Part shown: piece after piece, positions 32,182-41,821 of the stretch
How positions within the stretch are numbered: the first letter of the stretch is position 1
Layout of the letters: each line of letters opens with the position of its first letter
NCBI GenBank assembly: GCA_041390025.1
Contig: JAWKQR010000002.1
Coordinates: 1 to 64,000, forward strand
DNA length: 64,000 bases
DNA from: JBFFMO01 sp041390025
GTDB taxonomy: Bacteria; Myxococcota_A; Bradymonadia; Bradymonadales; Bradymonadaceae
Reading direction: 5' to 3'
Notes under the pieces: generated by a model
Database searches by the model: none
What the model saw: only the letters and a program-made list of their open reading frames with translations
What the model was told of the DNA's origin: nothing
Made by a program: the position numbers and the translations under genes

Positions 32182-35100
32182 ATGACGATTGTTGACGCAT
32201 GCTTCGGTGCGGTCTGCGGAAGCGGCACCTGTCTGGCAGGCGCGTGTTTCACAACAGGATGTATGGTGAGCGCCGAATGCCCGGCCGGCGAGGCGTGTTT
32301 TGACGGTCATTGCGCCCCGGATGATCCGTGTCAGGGGGCCACCTGCCCCACTGGCGATGTCTGTTGGGAAGGTGGATGTTTCCCAAAATGTGTGGATGAC
32401 GGCGATTGCATTCCGCCGTTTGTGTGTTTCGAGGATACCGGTCGATGTGCGATCGAGGCGTGCGATGGCGTGCACTGCCCAGTGGGTGAAACTTGTTTTG
32501 GAGGAACGTGTCACGCGGATTGTCCCAGCAGCACGTGCACCTCGGGAACGTGTTTTGATACGGGAGTTGGGGACATATGCTTCTCGACCACCGATCCGTG
32601 TGACGATGTGGAATGCCCGGCCGTGGCGCCAGTCATGGCATGTTACGAGGGCGGGTGTTTCCCGTCCTGCGGCTCAGACCTTGACTGCACCGAAGATGAC
32701 GCCGTGTGCTGGCCGTTTGGCTGCACATCGGTTGACGACGTGTGTGCAGACGTGGTCTGCCCGGCCGGTCAAGAGTGTTGGATGGGCGGGTGTTTCCCAT
32801 CGTGCATGGACGACGCCGACTGCACGCCACCCTCGATCTGCTACGACTCGGGCATTTGTGGTGATCCCGACCTTTGCGCCGATGTGACGTGCCCAGCGTC
32901 GCACGCGTGTTACCAAGGCGGTTGCTTCCCAAGCTGTGTCGACGACGACGATTGCACCCCCCCGAACGTGTGCTCGGTCGACGGCGTGTGCCTCAACGGC
33001 ACCGATCCATGCGACGGCGTGACGTGCCCTGTGGGCGATGTGTGTTACCAAGGCGGGTGTTTTACGCCTTGCAGCGACAACGGCGACTGCACACCGCCGC
33101 TGACCCTGTGCTGGGACTCCAAGTTCTGCATCTCGACCACGGACCCATGTGCGGGCATCACGTGCCCACTTGGCAAGGTGTGTCACGAGGGTGGATGTTT
33201 TGAGTCGTGCAGCGATTCCGACCTGTGCACGCCGCCGCTTGAATGTTTTGACGAGTCCTACTGTGCGGGCCCAGGTGACCCCTGTGATGGCGTGATCTGC
33301 CCGTTGGGCCACACGTGCCACGAGGGCGGATGTTTTGGTGCGTGTGCGGACAATACGGATTGCCCCGGATACGTGGGTGGTCCGGCGCGCTTTACCGAGG
33401 TGGCGACCGCCGTCAACGTGGCGACACCACGGGGCAAGGAAGGTGGCATCGCCTGGGGTGATATCAACAACGACGGGTGCTTGGACATCGGGGTCAACAG
33501 CAACGACGGCACGGTCAAAACCCGGCTGTACCTGAGCGACTGCAACCTGCCAAACCCACAGTTTAAGGATGTGACGGCGTCGCTTGCGCCCGATCTGTTG
33601 TCGGCCTCAGGCAAAGAGCGCAGCTTTGTGTTTGGCGACATCGACAACGACGGCGACCTTGACTTCGCGATCAGCTCGTCGTCGACCATCGCGATCTACA
33701 AAAACGATGGCGCGGGCAGCGGCTACAAGTTCGGCAGCGTCCAAAACGTGAGCACGGGTATTCCCGAGGGTATTGCATTCATCGACTACGACGGTGACAA
33801 GGACCTCGACATTATGTCCGAGGACTCCAAACAGGCCGTATTGGTGCTTCGAAACGATGGGTCGGGTGGATTTAGCACGCCGAGCCTGTCGGGTATGGGC
33901 CTGCCCACATCAGGTGGCTTGGGCGACTACGTGGTCGCGGTCGACATCGACCTTGATGGCGACGTCGACTTCATCGCGCGCAAAGACGGCACAAGCGTGC
34001 GTGACCTTTACCTCAACGATGGAGACGGCACGTGGACGCCCTCATCCGCGTTTAACGTGGACGCTGCGGATTCCAACAAGGGCGGCATTGCCGCGTGCGA
34101 CTTCGACAACGACGGTGACTTCGACATCTTCTGGAGCGACGGCGGCGTCAACCAGATCTGGGAGCAGACCGCGCCTTTGACCTTCGTCCCCACCGGCGAG
34201 CCTGCGGCGTCCGCGGGTGTGGCGATCTCGGGTGTGGACGGCGTGGCGTGTGGCGACTTGGACAACGATGGTTGGGTGGACCTGGTACTTGGCGCGACCG
34301 GCGACGACTACGTCTTCCTCAATCGCACCACGAGCTCTGGATTGGCGTTTGTGCGCAACAACCTTGGCATCACGGGCAGCGAAAACGGCGAAGAAGTCGC
34401 GCTTGGTGACTACGACCAGTCGGGTTCGCTCGACGTGTTGATCAACCAAGACGACCAAAACGAGCTGTGGCGCAACGGCCGCCGCGACAACCGCTACCTG
34501 ATGATCGCGCCGCAGGTGGACTTGGGCGGCAGCAAAACCCGCGCGGCGATTGGCGCGACGATCTTGATCCAAGATCCCGAAGGCAACGTTTTGGGCCTTC
34601 GTGACATCAACGGCGGCAAAGGCCACGGCGGTCAGGGCGAGGCCGAGGTGCACTACGGCCTGCGCTACGGCTCAAGCGTTCCTTACGCGCTGACGGTGTT
34701 GTTCCCCCACGGGGCCAAGGTCACCAAATGTGTCGTGCCGTCGTCGATCTCGGGCTACCAGCGCATCGCGATCAAAGACACCGACAGCGACGACCTGACG
34801 GCGTGTACGTCGATGATCTCCACGTGGCGCGGCCTGATTGACCTTGGGGTGGTGTCTGGGGGCGAATTCTGTTTTGGCGACTACTGCGCTACGGATGCGT
34901 GCCAAGACATCGCGTGCCCCACCGGGACGACGTGTTACGGCGGCAACTGTGTGGGCGAGTGCACGACCTCGGCCATGTGTCCTGCGGGTCGCACGTGCGT
35001 CAGCGGTGCGTGTGTGGACGCCATCGACCCCGACTGTGATGGTGGCGACTTCATCTGCCCCAATAACTACAAATGTTCGGGTGGCGACTGCTTCCCCGAG

Positions 35101-37410
35101 TGCAACGCGGATGCGGACTGCGGCGCGGGTGAGCTTTGTTACCAAGGTGTGTGCATCGTGGACGACTGCTCGTCGGTGTCGTGCCCTGCAGGCTCGACGT
35201 GCCACCACGGCATCTGTTTTGAGGGCTGCACGGCCGACAGCGACTGCCCCATGGGCGAGGCGTGTTACGACGGACGCTGCGCAGCCAACGGCTGTGAGGC
35301 GTTGGACGAAGATTATGAGACAGGGTTCATTTACAAGCAGATGGATCGCGCGGTGTTTGCCACGCAGACCAACGTCACGCCGTTCATTACACCGCGTCCT
35401 GTCATCGGCGATGTCGGAAAGGACTTTGCGAGCTGGGCGAACCTGTCTGGCGCATCGGTGACCAACCCCGCGGTGCCCGCGGCCAAACGTGCCCGCGTGG
35501 TGCTGTATTTGGACAAGACCAAAGCCGACGGCAACAACCCCGACGGGCGTTATGTGCTGTGGCTTGAGCACGGCGCGGCGGCTGCGTCGCAGGGTGCGGC
35601 GAGCGCGACCTACCGTGTGCACGTCAAGAACCCAAGCGGGACACCGAGTGTGATCTGGAACGACAACAACGAGTCGTTTGTGCGCATCGACACCTACCAG
35701 TATGTTTTCCAGACCACGGTCACCAGCGGCGCCGGGGAGACCGGCGGCGTGGCGATCGCGTACCTGGATTCCAAGCGGGACCGCGACTGGGTGGTGCGCA
35801 TCGACGCCTCGTTTGAAGGCGACATCCGCGGGTGGGAGTTCTTCAACCCCGAGGGTGGCCACACCCGTTTGGACCAAAACGCGACGCTGACGATCAAGCA
35901 GGTCGACTTTGACGACTCGAAGGTGTGGGTGCGTGAGACCGGCCTTGCGTGCAACGGCACCGGCGCTGCGGGCATCTGCGGCGTGGGCACAGGATACTGC
36001 GAGATCGGCGAGCTGCGCTGCCAGCAGACGGTCTACCCATGGGCGTTTGAGGTGTGTGACGGTCAGGACAACAACTGCAACGGCAGCATCGACGAAGCCG
36101 CATCGATGCGGTTTGCCGACGTGTCCTACCGCACCAGCTCGTCAAGCCCGTGGACGACGTGGGTCACGCACGACCAATCGGCGAGCGCGACCTCGTTTAT
36201 GAACTTTGTGCCCGCGGGCGGGGACGATCGTGTGGGCAGCCCCGCGATGGTCTCGACCGACGGCAGTGGCCCGATGCAGGCGTGGGACAAGAGTGTGGTG
36301 ACCACCCACCGCGACCTGCGCGATGGCACGGTGTCGCTGAACATTGCGATGGCGGCGAAGTACACCGATCCGTCGATGGATTCGTTGGGCGACTACGACG
36401 CGGACACACGGCTGCGCTTCCCCGGCGCGACGAACACGGTCGACGAGATGTTTGTGGCCTGGCACGACGACCGCAAGCCCGCGGGGACAAGCGATGAGGT
36501 GCCGCAGTACGAGGAAGTCGACCGCTTCGACCTTGAGTGGGAGGTCGAGCGTACGGGCTCGGGCGCCACGGCCACGCGCGAGGGCGATGGGGCGGTAGTG
36601 CAGGCGCTTTGGAGCGGGGCGTACGCGGATTTGCACCAGCTGCAGGCGCGCTACTCGTGGACCCGCGACGACAACAACAACGACAGCAAACCCCGTTTGA
36701 AGTGGCGTTTGAACGCGCCGCGGCAGGCGGAGGTGTCTCTGCGTCGAGACCGCAACCTTCACATCCAGATCACGGGCGTGCCGCCTGGGGATTCGACGTG
36801 TGTGGCCGCCGCTCCCACGGCAACGGGCTGTTACCTTGGCCGCTACGAGTGCCGCGCGGGCGCGACGGTGTGTGGCGCAGCCAACGACGCGGTGTGCAAC
36901 GCCTGCCGCGACTTCGACGGCGACGGGTTCAAAGCCTACGATCCTGTGACGTGCGACACGGGCCGTGACTGCAACGACGCCGATCCCAACATCCATCCGG
37001 GTGCCGACGAGCAATGCAACGGCCTAGACGACGACTGCGACGGCATCGCGGACGTCAAGGACGACGCCGCGTACGCGGCGCTGTGGAGCGAGCCGGTGCC
37101 TGCGACCGCGCAGAAATGCCCGGTGGGCGATCCGACCTGCGGTCCAAAAGAGTGCCGCTACGAGTTTGCGTGCATCTGTCCCGACGGCCCCGAAGACCCC
37201 GACGACCCACCTGCGACACCCTGCCGCTGTGGCGAAGGTCTTGCGGTCGAAGAAGCCGTACCGATGTCGATGGCACCTGTCGAGGCAGCACCCGCGACGG
37301 ATGTGGCGACCGACGCCGACGCCGACGGCGACGCAAGCTGCGCGACGACGACGGGAGACGCGTCGTGGTTGCTGCTCTTCGGTGTGCTCGGGTGGCGTCG
37401 ACGTCGGTAG
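32182..37410 (+). CDS. Cys-rich, FG-GAP, ASPIC/UnbV and MopE-like protein with MYXO-CTERM tail (C-terminal part of the giant gene)
   Basis: About 1742 residues. Nine Cys-rich repeats of about 40 residues (pattern DPCxxVxCPxGxxCxxGGCFPxC, 32194-33370) come first. Then come a second FG-GAP block (GDIDNDGDLDFAISS, DFDNDGDFDIFW), an ASPIC/UnbV-like domain (NRYLMIAPQVDLGGSKTRAA), more Cys repeats, a beta-rich domain, MopE-like motifs (CDGQDNNCNGSIDEA, CNDADPNIHPGADEQCNGLD) and the tail SCATTTGDASWLLLFGVLGW followed by RRRR. The tail is a MYXO-CTERM-type sorting signal: Cys, hydrophobic helix, Arg cluster. The ATG at 32182 has no ribosome-binding site and no signal peptide, so this is probably the continuation of the upstream frame. 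Confidence 0.85.
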   Translation: MTIVDACFGAVCGSGTCLAGACFTTGCMVSAECPAGEACFDGHCAPDDPCQGATCPTGDVCWEGGCFPKCVDDGDCIPPFVCFEDTGRCAIEACDGVHCPVGETCFGGTCHADCPSSTCTSGTCFDTGVGDICFSTTDPCDDVECPAVAPVMACYEGGCFPSCGSDLDCTEDDAVCWPFGCTSVDDVCADVVCPAGQECWMGGCFPSCMDDADCTPPSICYDSGICGDPDLCADVTCPASHACYQGGCFPSCVDDDDCTPPNVCSVDGVCLNGTDPCDGVTCPVGDVCYQGGCFTPCSDNGDCTPPLTLCWDSKFCISTTDPCAGITCPLGKVCHEGGCFESCSDSDLCTPPLECFDESYCAGPGDPCDGVICPLGHTCHEGGCFGACADNTDCPGYVGGPARFTEVATAVNVATPRGKEGGIAWGDINNDGCLDIGVNSNDGTVKTRLYLSDCNLPNPQFKDVTASLAPDLLSASGKERSFVFGDIDNDGDLDFAISSSSTIAIYKNDGAGSGYKFGSVQNVSTGIPEGIAFIDYDGDKDLDIMSEDSKQAVLVLRNDGSGGFSTPSLSGMGLPTSGGLGDYVVAVDIDLDGDVDFIARKDGTSVRDLYLNDGDGTWTPSSAFNVDAADSNKGGIAACDFDNDGDFDIFWSDGGVNQIWEQTAPLTFVPTGEPAASAGVAISGVDGVACGDLDNDGWVDLVLGATGDDYVFLNRTTSSGLAFVRNNLGITGSENGEEVALGDYDQSGSLDVLINQDDQNELWRNGRRDNRYLMIAPQVDLGGSKTRAAIGATILIQDPEGNVLGLRDINGGKGHGGQGEAEVHYGLRYGSSVPYALTVLFPHGAKVTKCVVPSSISGYQRIAIKDTDSDDLTACTSMISTWRGLIDLGVVSGGEFCFGDYCATDACQDIACPTGTTCYGGNCVGECTTSAMCPAGRTCVSGACVDAIDPDCDGGDFICPNNYKCSGGDCFPECNADADCGAGELCYQGVCIVDDCSSVSCPAGSTCHHGICFEGCTADSDCPMGEACYDGRCAANGCEALDEDYETGFIYKQMDRAVFATQTNVTPFITPRPVIGDVGKDFASWANLSGASVTNPAVPAAKRARVVLYLDKTKADGNNPDGRYVLWLEHGAAAASQGAASATYRVHVKNPSGTPSVIWNDNNESFVRIDTYQYVFQTTVTSGAGETGGVAIAYLDSKRDRDWVVRIDASFEGDIRGWEFFNPEGGHTRLDQNATLTIKQVDFDDSKVWVRETGLACNGTGAAGICGVGTGYCEIGELRCQQTVYPWAFEVCDGQDNNCNGSIDEAASMRFADVSYRTSSSSPWTTWVTHDQSASATSFMNFVPAGGDDRVGSPAMVSTDGSGPMQAWDKSVVTTHRDLRDGTVSLNIAMAAKYTDPSMDSLGDYDADTRLRFPGATNTVDEMFVAWHDDRKPAGTSDEVPQYEEVDRFDLEWEVERTGSGATATREGDGAVVQALWSGAYADLHQLQARYSWTRDDNNNDSKPRLKWRLNAPRQAEVSLRRDRNLHIQITGVPPGDSTCVAAAPTATGCYLGRYECRAGATVCGAANDAVCNACRDFDGDGFKAYDPVTCDTGRDCNDADPNIHPGADEQCNGLDDDCDGIADVKDDAAYAALWSEPVPATAQKCPVGDPTCGPKECRYEFACICPDGPEDPDDPPATPCRCGEGLAVEEAVPMSMAPVEAAPATDVATDADADGDASCATTTGDASWLLLFGVLGWRRRR
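32194..33370 (+). repeat. Nine tandem Cys-rich repeats (protein level)
   Basis: About 130-base units coding D-x-C-x2-V/A-x-C-P-x-G-x2-C-x-G-G-C-F-P-x-C. Third-position differences show the copies are old and have diverged. A shorter set of about four recurs near 34890-35300. Confidence 0.75.
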
Positions 37411-37492
37411 GTATTTCTTGGTTTCTACAAAATCCAACGTACCTTAAGATGCCGCCCTATGATGCCCGTCGCTTTTGACCTGGGGAGAATGA

Positions 37493-39229
37493 ATGGATCG
37501 CAGCACGCTTATTGGACTTGGTCTACTCTTGGCCACCGCGTCGTCCGACGCTTTTGCGCAAGAGTACAACGCCCAAACCTTCTCGCCCGCGGCGGGACCC
37601 AACGCAGCCTACTCGGTGGAGTATGGGCGCACATTGCCCCATCTTGAGTTCACGGGCGGCGTTCTTCTCAATTACAGCTCGCGTTCGGTGGTCGAGGTGT
37701 TCGCCAACGGCGATGAAGAGCCCGTTGTGGATCAGCAACTGGCCGCCCACGTCTTGGCAGCCGTTGGAATCACGGAATGGGCGGAGCTCGGCATTAACAT
37801 TCCGGTGTATTTCGTCAATGACGTCACATGGAATGGCGAAACACGGGATGGCATCGGCTTGGGCGATATCTCGCTGCGCCCCAAAGTGTCGTTTTTGAAC
37901 GCGGAAGATTCACTCGTCGGTCTTGCGCTGGTGGTCGACTTAACGTTGCCCACGGGGGCAGCCGACCGGTTTGTGGGCGCCGGTTCTGTGACGGCAACGC
38001 CGCGGCTCGCGTTCGACGTCAAGATCGCCGATTGGCAGTTCGCCGCGAACGCCGGAGCACTCGTCCAAAGCTCGCGCAGCGTTCGTGACGTTGACCTTGG
38101 GACCCAGTTGGTCTGGGGGGCTTCAGCGGAATATTCGGTGCTTGAAGGCATCGTTCTCGTGGGCGGCGAGTTGACCGGGCGGACCGATTTCAACGATGCG
38201 TTTGGTCAAGACGTCACCCCTGTTGAAGGCCTTGCAGGCGCAAAACTCGTGACCAACCCTGGCGTGGTCGTCACGGCTGCAGCTGGCGCCGGCATCGCAA
38301 GCGGTATCGGTTCGCCGGAGTTCCGTGCGTTGCTTGGAATTGGGTACGCCCCCCGTGATCTCGACTTTGATAAAGACGGCATTCAAAACAGTGCCGACGA
38401 GTGTCCTCGGGACGCGGAGGACGTGGACGGCTACCAAGACGCGGATGGTTGTCCGGAACCAGACAATGACCTCGACGGCATCGCCGACGCGGCTGACCAG
38501 TGCCCGATGGAGGCCGAGGACACAGATAACTTCAAGGACGAAGACGGCTGTCCTGACCTCGACAACGACGCCGACGGCGTCGCCGACACCGACGACCAGT
38601 GCCCTGATAAGGCAGAGGACATGGACGGTTTCCAAGATAGCGACGGGTGTCCCGACGAGGACAACGACAACGACGGCGTCTTGGATGCCAACGACAAGTG
38701 TCCTTCGGATGCCGAAGACCTCGATGAGTTCCAAGACACCGATGGGTGTCCCGAGGCGGACAACGACAACGACGGAATCCTTGATGCGGACGACCAGTGC
38801 CCCAATGAGGCCGGTTTGGTCGAAGACAATGGTTGCCCACCCAAAGAGACCAAAGCAGTTCGCGAAGCCGGTCAGATCAAGATTCTTGATGTCGTGTATT
38901 TCGAGACCGGCAAAGCAACGATCAAAGCCGAATCCAACGACTTGCTGAATCAGGTTGCGTTGGTCTTGCGCAGCAACCCCGATATCACCAAGGTCGAGGT
39001 GGGCGGACACACCGACGACGTCGGCAACGACGCCAAGAACCTGAAACTGTCCCAAGAACGTGCCGATTCGGTCAAAGCCTACCTCGTGAGCAAAGGCATC
39101 GACGCAGGACGATTGGATGCGGTGGGTTACGGGGAGCTCCAGCCATTGATTCCGGGCCGCAGCAAAGCAGCGCGTGCTCAGAACCGCCGTGTGGAGTTCA
39201 AGATCCTGAGCGAAGGCCAGACCGAATAG
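37493..39229 (+). CDS. OmpA-family protein with TSP3 (thrombospondin type 3) repeats
   Basis: A 578-residue outer-membrane protein. It has a signal peptide (MDRSTLIGLGLLLATASSDA), an N-terminal beta-barrel of about 265 residues with alternating strands, and five TSP3 calcium-binding repeats (for example DFDKDGIQNSADECPRDAED and DNDNDGVLDANDKCPSDAED). The C-terminal OmpA domain has VYFETGKATIKAESNDLLNQ, VGGHTDDVGNDAKNLKLSQE and GYGELQPLIPGRSKAARAQN. The OmpA domain binds peptidoglycan; the calcium-stiffened repeats link it to the barrel. This architecture is widespread in myxobacteria. The regulator gene starts 8 bases after its stop, so they are likely co-transcribed. Confidence 0.92.
   Translation: MDRSTLIGLGLLLATASSDAFAQEYNAQTFSPAAGPNAAYSVEYGRTLPHLEFTGGVLLNYSSRSVVEVFANGDEEPVVDQQLAAHVLAAVGITEWAELGINIPVYFVNDVTWNGETRDGIGLGDISLRPKVSFLNAEDSLVGLALVVDLTLPTGAADRFVGAGSVTATPRLAFDVKIADWQFAANAGALVQSSRSVRDVDLGTQLVWGASAEYSVLEGIVLVGGELTGRTDFNDAFGQDVTPVEGLAGAKLVTNPGVVVTAAAGAGIASGIGSPEFRALLGIGYAPRDLDFDKDGIQNSADECPRDAEDVDGYQDADGCPEPDNDLDGIADAADQCPMEAEDTDNFKDEDGCPDLDNDADGVADTDDQCPDKAEDMDGFQDSDGCPDEDNDNDGVLDANDKCPSDAEDLDEFQDTDGCPEADNDNDGILDADDQCPNEAGLVEDNGCPPKETKAVREAGQIKILDVVYFETGKATIKAESNDLLNQVALVLRSNPDITKVEVGGHTDDVGNDAKNLKLSQERADSVKAYLVSKGIDAGRLDAVGYGELQPLIPGRSKAARAQNRRVEFKILSEGQTE
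38357..38841 (+). repeat. TSP3 repeat array (protein level)
   Basis: Five units of about 96 bases encoding D-x-D-x-D-G-x2-D-x2-D-x-C-P-x-x-x-E-D-x-D-x-x-x-D-x-D-G-C-P, within the OmpA-like gene. Confidence 0.8.
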
Positions 39230-39237
39230 GGCGAAGT

Positions 39238-40470
39238 GTGGAGACCAAACCCCTCGAGCTGTTAGAGAGGGCATACGACCTCGATCTGTCGACGCAAGAG
39301 TGGCAGGTGGCGATGGTCGATGGCCTTTCGGCTCTATTTCCACGCGCCGAAGGGCGTTTTGGGTTTGTCTATACGTTTGACGAGGAAGGGGTTGAACTCC
39401 CTCACGCTCACGACAGCCCGGACGACGTGCCGGCGGAGCTCGTTGGAGGTGTGATCGCCAACGTGAGCTCGAAGCATCAGAGAACCGCGATGCGGCTCTT
39501 TGATACCGTGCAATGTTCAACCCTCTCCAAACGCCTTCGAGAACTCGGGGACACACAGGTCGCCGCGTCCTTTCGAGAGGCAGGCGTCATCGATTGCGCC
39601 GCCATCTGTGCGGGCAACGCGACCGGCGCAGGATTTTTCTTTGGCGCCTTTCTTCCAGAATCCACCAACCTAGGTGTTGCGTTCCAACGTCGCTGGATGG
39701 CCGTCGCATCGCACCTCGCTGCCGTGCGGCGTCTGCACGCGACACTCGAAGGCATCGATCCATTGAACCACGCCGAAATGGTTTTTGACCCCGCGCTCGC
39801 GAGCGTGGTCAACGCAAAGGGCCCCGCGAAAAGGACCACTTCCCGAGAGCGTTTGCGCCTGGCTGCCATCAATCTCGACGAACTTCGACGTGCGAATGCG
39901 GACGAAGACAAACGCTTGAGTCGCTGGAGTGCGCTCATCAACGGACGATGGTCTTTGGTCGATGTGTTTGATTCGGACGGGCGACGTTTTGTGGTCGCCA
40001 TCGCCAACGCGCCAGAGGCACAGCCTATCGCGGCATTGTCCAAGCGGCAGGCACAGATTGTCTCGTTACTTCTGCAGGGCCACACGCAAACGTTCATCGG
40101 ATACGAGTTGGGTTTGACGCAGAGCACCGTGGCCTACCATTTGGCGCGCGTCCGAAGGGTGTTTCGGGCAGCCAATGACGTTGATCTCCTGAACCGGTTG
40201 GCGACCATGCTCGACGGGGGTGTGGGGACGCACCGTCTTGGCGACTCGGAGATTCAGGTGGCTGTCGCGGAGTCAGGGCTGGATGCCAATGAGCTCCCTG
40301 ACGCGCTGACACACACGCTCGCGTTGCTACGACAAGGGTCTTCCGCGCAAGAGATCGCGACATCCCGTGGTGTCAGCGTGAAGACCGTTCGCAATCAAGT
40401 CGCTGAAATCTATCGTCGTTTTGGCGTCAACTCCCGCGTTGAACTGCTCGCGCTGCTCGCCGCTCAATGA
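39238..40470 (+). CDS. Transcriptional regulator with two LuxR-type HTH domains
   Basis: A 410-residue protein; GTG start at 39238, 8 bases after the OmpA-like stop. Residues about 1-240 are an uncharacterised sensor-like region with hydrophobic GAGFFFGAFL and helical segments. HTH 1 (about 265-320) is LSKRQAQIVSLLLQGHTQTF plus STVAYHLARVRRVF. HTH 2 (about 350-410) is LALLRQGSSAQEIATSRGVS plus VKTVRNQVAEIYRRFGVNSR. Both have the GerE/LuxR pattern, ending with the scaffold NDVDLLNRLA or NSRVELLALLA. Two HTHs in one chain would allow tandem half-site recognition without dimerisation. No receiver domain with phospho-Asp is seen. The signal is unknown. Confidence 0.8.
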   Translation: METKPLELLERAYDLDLSTQEWQVAMVDGLSALFPRAEGRFGFVYTFDEEGVELPHAHDSPDDVPAELVGGVIANVSSKHQRTAMRLFDTVQCSTLSKRLRELGDTQVAASFREAGVIDCAAICAGNATGAGFFFGAFLPESTNLGVAFQRRWMAVASHLAAVRRLHATLEGIDPLNHAEMVFDPALASVVNAKGPAKRTTSRERLRLAAINLDELRRANADEDKRLSRWSALINGRWSLVDVFDSDGRRFVVAIANAPEAQPIAALSKRQAQIVSLLLQGHTQTFIGYELGLTQSTVAYHLARVRRVFRAANDVDLLNRLATMLDGGVGTHRLGDSEIQVAVAESGLDANELPDALTHTLALLRQGSSAQEIATSRGVSVKTVRNQVAEIYRRFGVNSRVELLALLAAQ

Positions 40471-40534
40471 ATTACCCATATGGTGTCGATCGGTAATCTG
40501 CGACAACTCGACCACCTATTGTTGGAGGTTGAGA

Positions 40535-41821
40535 ATGCGCGTTTGGCTAGGTTTTATGCTGTTCATCGCAGCGTGTGGTGCGGATTCTGAAAATACTGAG
40601 TCAAACAACAATGTGACGAATTCGTCGTCGGCGTTGACCGGGGTGAAATCCGTGCAGGGAGGGCTGTCGACGAGCTGCGCCATCATGAACGACGGGGAGT
40701 TGGTGTGTTGGGGTGGGGATCTGTATGGCACGTTGGGCCGTGGTCCAACGGAGGAGGGCCTCGCAGGTCAACCCAAATACGCCGCCCCCGTCGTCGGTGG
40801 GCTGAGTTTCAAGGAAGTCGCGCTCGTGCAAACGGCGTGCGGTGTTACGACCGACGGCGCTCTGTATTGTTGGGGTCCAAACGACGAGGGCCAACTTGGG
40901 GTTGAGGGCGTCGAGACCGAGCTCATCAGCCTTGGCGGGTTTTTTGATAAACCTGCGTCGAAGACACCCGTCGAAGTTTTCCCAGCGGGTGTGACCCACG
41001 TTGGGGTTGGCATGTCGCACGTGTGTGCGTCGTTCGAGAACGGCGACGTGAAGTGTTGGGGGCAGGCGAAGTACGGTGCCGGCGGAGTCATCGACGAAAT
41101 CGAAAACGGCGCGGCTCCCGCTGACATCGAGTTCGATGGTGCGACCGTAGCTCAGATTGAGCTCGGCGTAGACGCGTCCTGCCTGCGCAACGACGCCGGC
41201 GAAATCTACTGCTGGGGCTCGAATTTCATCGGCCTTCTTGGGGTTCCAGATGACCGGGATAACCCCGACCACCTTGATTGTGCGGGCGGAGGGCAGTTGG
41301 CCATTCGGTACTGCACCACCAAGCCCCAATTGGTGCCGCTTCCGGGACCCGCAAAGAAGCTGGATGTGACCAATGCCTGCGCCTGCGCCGCATTGGAGAA
41401 CGGCGAGATGTACTGTTGGGGTTCGCCGGTGTGCGGCTTTGGCGTGGAGTCCAACGAGGTCAAGATCGCGCCCACCAAGTTCGACGTGCCCGCAAATGTG
41501 GATGACTTCGCGGTGACGGGGGAAGCCGTTTGTGTGATTGCGGGTGGCAAAGTCAGCTGCGCCGGATATGGCTATCACGGCCTGACGGGAAGCTTCGAAG
41601 ACTCCCCCACGCTGGTGGAGATCGACGGCTACAAATCGACGCCTGTCAGTCTCGCTGGCGGCCAAGACTTCGTCTGCGCGACGCTCGAGGATTCGACCGT
41701 GGCCTGTTTGGGCGCCAACGACAGCTGGCAAGCGGGCGTGCGCGCTCCGGTAGACGCTCAACCCGGCAAACTCAAGACCTTCAGCCTCACCTCGCCCGTC
41801 ACCGTCGAGGTTCAGCCGTGA
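40535..41821 (+). CDS. Lipoprotein with RCC1-like propeller repeats
   Basis: A 428-residue protein with lipobox FIAAC after MRVWLGFMLFI. The ATG at 40535 follows GGAGG at a spacing of 6. About seven RCC1-type repeats each hold a Cys and a CWG motif: GELVCWGGDLYGTLG, GALYCWGPNDEGQLG, GDVKCWGQAKYGAGG, GEIYCWGSNFIGLLG, GEMYCWGSPVCGFG, then two weaker ones. They predict a seven-bladed beta-propeller. Bacterial RCC1 lipoproteins are frequent in myxobacteria and are presumed binding scaffolds. The stop overlaps the next start as GTGA. Confidence 0.85.
   Translation: MRVWLGFMLFIAACGADSENTESNNNVTNSSSALTGVKSVQGGLSTSCAIMNDGELVCWGGDLYGTLGRGPTEEGLAGQPKYAAPVVGGLSFKEVALVQTACGVTTDGALYCWGPNDEGQLGVEGVETELISLGGFFDKPASKTPVEVFPAGVTHVGVGMSHVCASFENGDVKCWGQAKYGAGGVIDEIENGAAPADIEFDGATVAQIELGVDASCLRNDAGEIYCWGSNFIGLLGVPDDRDNPDHLDCAGGGQLAIRYCTTKPQLVPLPGPAKKLDVTNACACAALENGEMYCWGSPVCGFGVESNEVKIAPTKFDVPANVDDFAVTGEAVCVIAGGKVSCAGYGYHGLTGSFEDSPTLVEIDGYKSTPVSLAGGQDFVCATLEDSTVACLGANDSWQAGVRAPVDAQPGKLKTFSLTSPVTVEVQP

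Noticed and set aside
32182..33370. Separate gene beginning at ATG 32182
   Set aside because: It has no ribosome-binding site and no signal peptide although it encodes an exported Cys-rich protein; a frameshift joining it to the upstream frame explains it better, though two genes cannot be fully excluded.
38357..38841. CRISPR-like regular repeats
   Set aside because: The units are in-frame TSP3 protein repeats with variable bases; there are no identical repeats with unique spacers.
38123..39556. Long minus-strand frame opposite the OmpA-TSP3 gene
   Set aside because: Its apparent Val/Gly repeats are only the antisense of the TSP3 repeats; no start or family signal.
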